Assembly: GCA_946406035.1 (NCBI GenBank)
Contig: CAMJJG010000002.1
Location: 1 to 64,000, forward strand
DNA: 64,000 bases
Reading direction: 5' to 3'
From: an uncultured Prevotellaceae bacterium
Lineage (GTDB): Bacteria; Bacteroidota; Bacteroidia; Bacteroidales; Muribaculaceae
Made by a program: the position numbers and the translations under genes. Below the pieces are notes generated by a model. The model was not told the DNA's origin. It saw only the letters and a list, made by a program, of their open reading frames with translations, and ran no database searches. The stretch's first letter is position 1. Every line of letters begins with the position of its first letter. Positions 58,374-64,000 of this stretch are shown in pieces.

Positions 58374-59054
58374 ATGGAAATGCATGAATTACATTTCGGG
58401 CATCGCCGGGTGTGCCTCTATCGGTTGGTAGATGGAAGTGTACCGTTGGCCTATTCGATTGACTATCACGAGAATGGACAGTTGTTGCTGGAGGCCTGCA
58501 AGCAAGTGGGCATCAGCGGGTTTAACCTGGTGACCATCAGCGGATTGCACTGGAACCAGGAACTGTCGCCGTGGCCCGTCGGGACGGTGGTATCAAAAGA
58601 CGACAACTTTGCGGGCGAGGCGCCGCAGTGGCTACCCATTCTAACCGACGAGGTGGTACCCCAGGTCGAGCGGCTGCTCGACGCACCACCCGCTTGCCGC
58701 GTGTTGGCTGGTTACTCCCTGGCGGGCCTGTTTGCCGTGTGGACGGCCTATCAGACCGACATCTTCACGCGCATCCTCTCGGCATCGGGGTCGATGTGGT
58801 ATCCTGGCTGGCTGGAATATGCCTGCCAGCATGAGCTCGCGGCTCCGCTCCAGGGTGTCTATCTCTCGGTGGGCGACAAGGAGAGCACTTCGCGCAACGC
58901 CGTCCTTCAGACTGTGGGCGACCGCACTTCACAATTGGCCCACATGTTGGCTAGCCGCGGCGTCAACGCCAAGTTTGAGCTCAATCCCGGCAACCACTTC
59001 AAGAATCCTCCCTTGCGCGTCGCCAAGGGCATCAAGTTTCTTTTAACCCTCTAG
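58374..59054 (+). CDS. Alpha/beta-hydrolase (esterase-like)
   Basis: Start MEMHELHFGHRR; nucleophile elbow VLAGYSLAGLFAVW; PGNHFKNPPLR catalytic His region. Confidence 0.85.
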   Translation: MEMHELHFGHRRVCLYRLVDGSVPLAYSIDYHENGQLLLEACKQVGISGFNLVTISGLHWNQELSPWPVGTVVSKDDNFAGEAPQWLPILTDEVVPQVERLLDAPPACRVLAGYSLAGLFAVWTAYQTDIFTRILSASGSMWYPGWLEYACQHELAAPLQGVYLSVGDKESTSRNAVLQTVGDRTSQLAHMLASRGVNAKFELNPGNHFKNPPLRVAKGIKFLLTL

Positions 59055-59147
59055 CTGACAGGCAATCAGCCCAGGCAATCTGTGCCGTTACGCGAGCAGT
59101 GTCGTTAAAAACTGGATTCTAAGCACCTCAAACTGGAAACTTTTTTG

Positions 59148-59155
59148 TACCTTTG
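59148..59155 (+). promoter_or_regulatory. -7 box TACCTTTG upstream of the MATE gene
   Basis: TACCTTTG 32 bp before ATG 59187. Confidence 0.55.
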
Positions 59156-59186
59156 CGCCTCCAAAACTCAAGAGTCCTTCCACTAG

Positions 59187-60527
59187 ATGCGCAAGCAAGA
59201 CAACTACACCTTCCTGACAACGGCGCCAGTGCGACGTGTGATTCCCGCTATGGCGGTACCCACTGTCGTCAGTATGCTTGTCACGAGCATCTACAATCTG
59301 GTTGACACCTACTTTGTGGGACTCATCAACACCCAGGCCACCGCTGCCGTGGGCGTGGCCTTCCCCTTGATGGCGATTATCCAGTCGATTGGCTTCCTTT
59401 TTGGCCAGGGCTCGGGCACCTATATGTCACGGCACCTGGGAGCGCGGCGTTTCGACGAGGCACGCCAGATGGCCGCCACGTCATTCGTGGGCAGTGTCCT
59501 TTGCGGACTGGTCATCATGGTGCTGGGCTTGATATTTCTCGAGCCTTTGTCGATTGCCCTGGGCTCTACACCCACCATCCTGCCCTACACGATGCAGTTC
59601 ATGGGCGTGATTCTGCTGGGTGCTCCGCTTATGGCCGCCTCGATGGTCATCAACAACCAGATGCGCTTTCAAGGCAACGCCACCCAGGCCATGTATGGAA
59701 TGATCTCGGGAGCGGTGCTCAACGTGGTGCTGGTGCCCCTGTTCATGTTCACCTTCGGCTTGGGCATCTTGGGCACCGCCATCGGCACGGTAGTGAGCCA
59801 GTTGTTCGGCTTCATTGTGTTATGGGTGATGTCGCGCCGGGGCGAGAACATCCCCATCAAGTTCTCGTTGGCTTCCAGCAAGTGGCATTACCAGCAGGAA
59901 ATACTCAAGGGGGGCACCCCATCGCTCACGCGACAGGCCTTGGCCAGCATTGCAACCCTGATGCTCAATGTGGCGGCAGGGGCCTATGGCGACGCGGCCA
60001 TCGCGGGCATGTCGATTGTCTCTAGGCTAGCATTCATCATCTTTGCCATCATCATCGGGGTGGGGCAGGGCTATCAGCCATTCTGTGGCTTCAACTATGG
60101 TGCCGGCTTGCACAAGCGTCTGCTACGCGGCTTCTATTTCACCATTCTGCTCGACATGGCCGTCTTGATGCTGTTATGCGGGCCGACCTACGTCTTCGCC
60201 GAGCAGCTGGTCGATATCCTGCGTGACGACCCCGACGTCGTCGCCGTGGGCGCCGTTGCCCTGCGCTGGCAGCTCGTTGCTCTACCCATGGCTGCCGTCG
60301 TCACCGTCTGCAACATGACGTTGCAGACCAGTGGACACAGCCTGTCGGCCAACGTGCTTGCTGCTGCTCGCAATGGCATCTTCTTTATTCCCTTGATTCT
60401 GATTTTGCCTCATTTCCTGGGACTCAAGGGTGTCGAGATATGTCAAGCCGTTTGTGACGTGCTTGCCTTCATCCTCGCTGTCCCCTTGATCATCCACTTC
60501 TTCCGCTCACTGCGTCACCGCCACTAA
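59187..60527 (+). CDS. MATE-family efflux transporter
   Basis: 12-TM protein; VSMLVTSIYNLVDTYFVGLINTQATAAVGVAFPLMAIIQSIGFLFGQGSGTYMSRHLGA. Confidence 0.95.
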   Translation: MRKQDNYTFLTTAPVRRVIPAMAVPTVVSMLVTSIYNLVDTYFVGLINTQATAAVGVAFPLMAIIQSIGFLFGQGSGTYMSRHLGARRFDEARQMAATSFVGSVLCGLVIMVLGLIFLEPLSIALGSTPTILPYTMQFMGVILLGAPLMAASMVINNQMRFQGNATQAMYGMISGAVLNVVLVPLFMFTFGLGILGTAIGTVVSQLFGFIVLWVMSRRGENIPIKFSLASSKWHYQQEILKGGTPSLTRQALASIATLMLNVAAGAYGDAAIAGMSIVSRLAFIIFAIIIGVGQGYQPFCGFNYGAGLHKRLLRGFYFTILLDMAVLMLLCGPTYVFAEQLVDILRDDPDVVAVGAVALRWQLVALPMAAVVTVCNMTLQTSGHSLSANVLAAARNGIFFIPLILILPHFLGLKGVEICQAVCDVLAFILAVPLIIHFFRSLRHRH

Positions 60528-60743
60528 TGCCGATAAGTTGGACGCATTCATCAACGCCGGTCACCCTAGCGCTTTCCAGTGATATTATTCCACAACCATT
60601 GCTGCAGTAATGATAGCGGGATGATGACGATATAGTATAATCCAAGTAGCACCCACGATTATAACGTGCATGTCGCCATTGCAATAGCCAATATATGATT
60701 CTGTATGTTATCCGAGCAGAAGGGTCTTTAGTGTGGGTGTGGG

Positions 60744-61565
60744 TTAGTACTGCTCATTCTCATTCGGGAAATCCCCGCTCTTGACGTCGCTGATGTAGTT
60801 GCCAACGCTATCGATGATCTGTTCTCCCAGGTTGTTGTAAACGCGCAGGAACTTCGGCTTGAACTCACGGTTCAGCCCCAACATGTCGTGCAACACCAGC
60901 ACCTGGCCGCTGCATGCGCCCCCGCCACCAATGCCGATGGTCGGCACGTTGATCGATTGGGTCACCTTGGCGGCCAGCATGGCGGGTATCTTCTCCAGCA
61001 CGATGGCAAAGCACCCTATCTCGGCAAGCACCTTGGCGTCGGCCAGCAGGCGCGTTGCCTCGGCCTCGTCCTGGGCACGGGTGGAGTAGGTGCCAAACTT
61101 GTTGATAGACTGTGGTGTCAGGCCCAGGTGTCCCATCACGGGGATTCCGGCACGCAGGATCATCTCGATGGCTGCACGCATCTCGCGTCCTCCCTCAAGC
61201 TTCACGCCGTCGGCGCCTGTTTCCTGCATGATTCTCACGGCATTGCGTTGTGCCTCGATCGGGTCGCCCTGATAGGTGCCGAAGGGCATGTCCACAATCA
61301 CCATCGCGCGCTTGACGGCGCGCACAACAGTACGGCCATACACTATCATGTCATCAATGGTGATGGGGATGGTCGTCGCGTTGCCCTGCATGACGTTGCT
61401 GGCGCTATCGCCCACCAGGATGATGTCGATTCCTGCCTGGTCTACTAGGGTAGCCATGGTGTAGTCATAGGCGGTGATCATTGCGATTTTCTCGTCGGCA
61501 AGACGCATATCGGCAATGCGTTTGGTTGTGACCTTGCGTGGGTCTGATACTGTATAGGTTGACAT
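60744..61565 (-). CDS. panB: 3-methyl-2-oxobutanoate hydroxymethyltransferase
   Basis: KIAMITAYDYTMATLVDQAGIDIILVGDSASNVMQG; VIVDMPFGTYQ; GADGVKLEGG; PVMGHLGLTPQSINKFG; likely start MSTYTVSD at 61565. Confidence 0.97.
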   Translation of the reverse strand: MSTYTVSDPRKVTTKRIADMRLADEKIAMITAYDYTMATLVDQAGIDIILVGDSASNVMQGNATTIPITIDDMIVYGRTVVRAVKRAMVIVDMPFGTYQGDPIEAQRNAVRIMQETGADGVKLEGGREMRAAIEMILRAGIPVMGHLGLTPQSINKFGTYSTRAQDEAEATRLLADAKVLAEIGCFAIVLEKIPAMLAAKVTQSINVPTIGIGGGGACSGQVLVLHDMLGLNREFKPKFLRVYNNLGEQIIDSVGNYISDVKSGDFPNENEQY

Positions 61566-61752
61566 GTCGTTGCTGTAATAATAATTTAATATGGTTTTAA
61601 GTGGCTGCAAATGTACACGTTTGACTGCAAAACACAAAATTTTATGTTACGATTAAACCAAAAAAACATTAAATCATCTAATATTTCGGTTTTTATTGCT
61701 ATTTTTGTCGCAGAAAAATTTTTTATATAAACATATTAATAAATAGATTATT

Positions 61753-62208
61753 ATGAAGAAATTCTTATTATCTCTCGTTCTTATGGCATTTGCTGCTACC
61801 ACAATGACCGCCCAGACTGCTACCCAGCCCGTGGCCCAAGTCAAGAAAGAATGCTGCAAGGACAAGAAAATGGATGGCAAGAAGTGTGACAAACCCGCCG
61901 ACCAGCAGTGCCCCGACTGCAAGCAGGCCAACGCCCAGAAGCAGGAGTGCAAGAAGGCTGCCGGCCAGAAGTGTGACAAGGCCGCTATGAAGCACGAGTG
62001 CAAGAAGGCCGACGGTAAGCATTGTGACAAGGCAGCCGCTATGAAGCAGTGCGACAAGGATGGCCAGAAGTGTGACAAGCCCGAAATGAAGCAGTGCAAT
62101 AAGGCCGCCATGAAGCATGAGTGCAAGGACCACAAGGATGGACAACCCTGCACCAAGCCGGCCGACCAGCAGTGCCCCGACTGCAAGCAGGCTGCCAAGA
62201 AGAATTAA
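61753..62208 (+). CDS. Secreted Cys/Lys-rich repeat protein of unknown function
   Basis: Signal peptide MKKFLLSLVLMAFAATTMTAQ; 16 Cys in about 130 mature residues in repeating KCDK, HECKK, QQCPDCKQ units; 32-nt exact direct repeat 61897-61928 and 62161-62192. Confidence 0.8.
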   Translation: MKKFLLSLVLMAFAATTMTAQTATQPVAQVKKECCKDKKMDGKKCDKPADQQCPDCKQANAQKQECKKAAGQKCDKAAMKHECKKADGKHCDKAAAMKQCDKDGQKCDKPEMKQCNKAAMKHECKDHKDGQPCTKPADQQCPDCKQAAKKN

Positions 62209-62256
62209 TCTAGGCCCCCGTCAAGCCTATGGCCAGGAGATGATTCCTGAGCCGTC

Positions 62257-62300
62257 AAATTCCCTGTTTCATCATCGAGATGAGGCCGGGAATTTTTTTT
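62257..62300 (+). terminator. Rho-independent terminator after the Cys-rich gene
   Basis: AAATTCCC (62257-62264) / GGGAATTT (62288-62295) followed by T run. Confidence 0.7.
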
Positions 62301-62526
62301 CAGCATGATTGATTATGATAGCAATCGGGCATGGTTCAAGCTCTTCTCATTTTTAGATTGATTTAGATTTATTGTCCCGTATTGATTGTTCAAGATGTTT
62401 ATTAATAGGCAATTAACGCCACCATCAATCTAGATTTTCATTTAGGGGCATTGCTCATGTCACAGCGTCAGCATAACTTTGTAACATATCAACATAATTA
62501 TTTTTTTGATTAAAAAAACTGTTACA

Positions 62527-64000
62527 ATGAAGAGATTTTCGACTTTTTTACTCAGCTTTGCCGCCATGGTGCTGGTTTCCAGCGCATGGGCAGGCATCGC
62601 TCGGGCCCAGGACGGCCTGCGCTTATCGCTCGATAATCCGCAGGTAACCCAGGATTTTGACGGCATGTGGAATGGCTCTGCGGCCACCCTCGACATGCCT
62701 CAGGACTGGCGCGTCGAGCGACAGATGGGTGCGGCTCGAACGGTTGGTAGCTATGCCGCCGCTTCGACCTCGGTCATGTACACGGGCGGAACAAGCCTGG
62801 CCAGCAATGCCTCCAACGGCACATGGAACTTTGTTTCCAGCAGTGACCCTAGCGATTGCTCGGTGGGCGGACTGTCCACTACCGTGAGCAATGGAACACG
62901 CTGCATCAATGTGATGACGCGCCTCCACAACGATGATGGCGAGGCCATCACCAAGCTCACCCTGAACTATGACATCGAGAAGTACCGCGACGGCGACAAT
63001 GCCGCTGGTTTTGCCGTGCAGCTCTATGTCTCGACCGATGGCGAGACATGGACCAGCGCGGGAACCGATTTCTACAACTTTTTCGCCCCCGATGCCGCTA
63101 CCCAGGGTGCAGCGGTCGTGCCCATCAGCTCGACTGCCGTGGCTGGCAAGCAGCTCAAGGTGGATGTCGCTCCTGGCGACGACTTGTTCCTGGCATGGAA
63201 CATCAGTGTGGCCAGTGGCAGCAGCCCCAACAAGGCGATGGGCCTCTCGATCGACAATGTGACCATCGATGCCACGTTTGCGTCCCAGGACCAGTCGTGC
63301 TACATTTATGTCGAGGACGTGACCAAGTGGAGCGCTCTCTACATGGCCGATGGCGCTGGTCAGGCCACCGCTCCCTCGAGCAGTGCCGTCATCAACGGTG
63401 TGACCTACAAGGTGTGGGCAATCGGCATGGATGGAGCCGACCACACGCTCGCGTTCACCGACAACGGTGGCAACAACCTGACCACTACGGTCAATGCCAA
63501 CAGTGACCATTACCTGTGCCTCACTGCCGACGAGGTTACCGTAATTGCCGATCCCGAGACCTACACGGGCTATGTCGACCCCTCTCGTCCGCCGTTTGTC
63601 GCTTCTGGCATCTACCTGCGTGGCGAGGTGAACAGCTGGGGCGCCACGGCCGACTGGGAGTTCAGCGACGAGGGCAGCGGCAACTATGTGCTCTATGACA
63701 AGACCCTGAGTGGCCAGTTCAAGGTGGCCGACTCGGGTTGGACCAGCGCCTGCAACTACGGCAGCAACGGCTCGAGCATCGTGATGGGCACCCCCTATAG
63801 CCTCGTGTTGGGCACCAACGACAATATCTCCTGCGGTAGCAATAGCTACTACTGCTCGCGCATCATCCTCACCATCGAGGGCGGAACGGCCACGTTGCTG
63901 CTCGAGGCCAACGATGATGACACGGGCCTGACGGCAATCTATGTCATTGGCGACAACAATGGTTGGAACTACATGGACGCCTCGGGCAAGCTCGACCTGG
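62527..64000 (+). CDS. Large secreted multidomain protein, 5' part only (runs off window end)
   Basis: Continuous frame from ATG 62527 to the window edge: MKRFSTFLLSFAAMVLVSSAWAGIARAQDGLRLSLDNPQVTQDFDGMWNG...; beta-rich domains; SusE/SusF-like segment GIYLRGEVNSWGATADWEFSDEGSGNYVLYDKTLSGQFKVADSGW. Missing from the ORF track because it has no stop in the window. Confidence 0.8.
   Translation, partial: MKRFSTFLLSFAAMVLVSSAWAGIARAQDGLRLSLDNPQVTQDFDGMWNGSAATLDMPQDWRVERQMGAARTVGSYAAASTSVMYTGGTSLASNASNGTWNFVSSSDPSDCSVGGLSTTVSNGTRCINVMTRLHNDDGEAITKLTLNYDIEKYRDGDNAAGFAVQLYVSTDGETWTSAGTDFYNFFAPDAATQGAAVVPISSTAVAGKQLKVDVAPGDDLFLAWNISVASGSSPNKAMGLSIDNVTIDATFASQDQSCYIYVEDVTKWSALYMADGAGQATAPSSSAVINGVTYKVWAIGMDGADHTLAFTDNGGNNLTTTVNANSDHYLCLTADEVTVIADPETYTGYVDPSRPPFVASGIYLRGEVNSWGATADWEFSDEGSGNYVLYDKTLSGQFKVADSGWTSACNYGSNGSSIVMGTPYSLVLGTNDNISCGSNSYYCSRIILTIEGGTATLLLEANDDDTGLTAIYVIGDNNGWNYMDASGKLDL

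Overview
The window is chromosomal DNA from a member of the Bacteroidales. This rests on SusC/SusD pairs, TAnnTTTG-type -7 promoter boxes and Bacteroidales-like versions of TnaA, GH3 and LTA-synthase-family proteins; the family is not determined. Most of it is ordinary housekeeping sequence: tnaA (partial), rdgB, leuS, gpx, nadA, a SpoU methyltransferase, mscS, lgt, obg, nadK-uvrC-apt-mnmG-ybeY, nfeD/SPFH, a succinyl/acetyl-CoA transferase, pgi, psuG/psuK, a MATE transporter and panB. Two SusC/SusD loci (7.1-13.2 kb on +, 22.9-28.5 kb on -) have no adjacent glycoside hydrolases. The most unusual observation is that both SusC proteins continue past the last barrel strand into an approximately 60-aa coiled-coil-like segment and a C-terminal OmpA-like domain, predicting TonB-dependent transporters tethered to peptidoglycan. 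Other points worth a second look: a DnaA-box-like repeat cluster in a divergent AT-rich intergenic region (5.5-6.1 kb), a candidate structured ncRNA with its own promoter and terminator (about 45.53-45.79 kb), a decayed duplicate of an alpha/beta hydrolase gene start (57.13-57.28 kb), a Cys/Lys-rich secreted repeat protein (61.75 kb), a stand-alone I9-like propeptide lipoprotein, a divergent pair of membrane-embedded AraC regulators, and an unlisted 36-aa membrane ORF. I saw no tRNA, rRNA, CRISPR array, phage or transposase. All calls are from reading the sequence; no database search was run.
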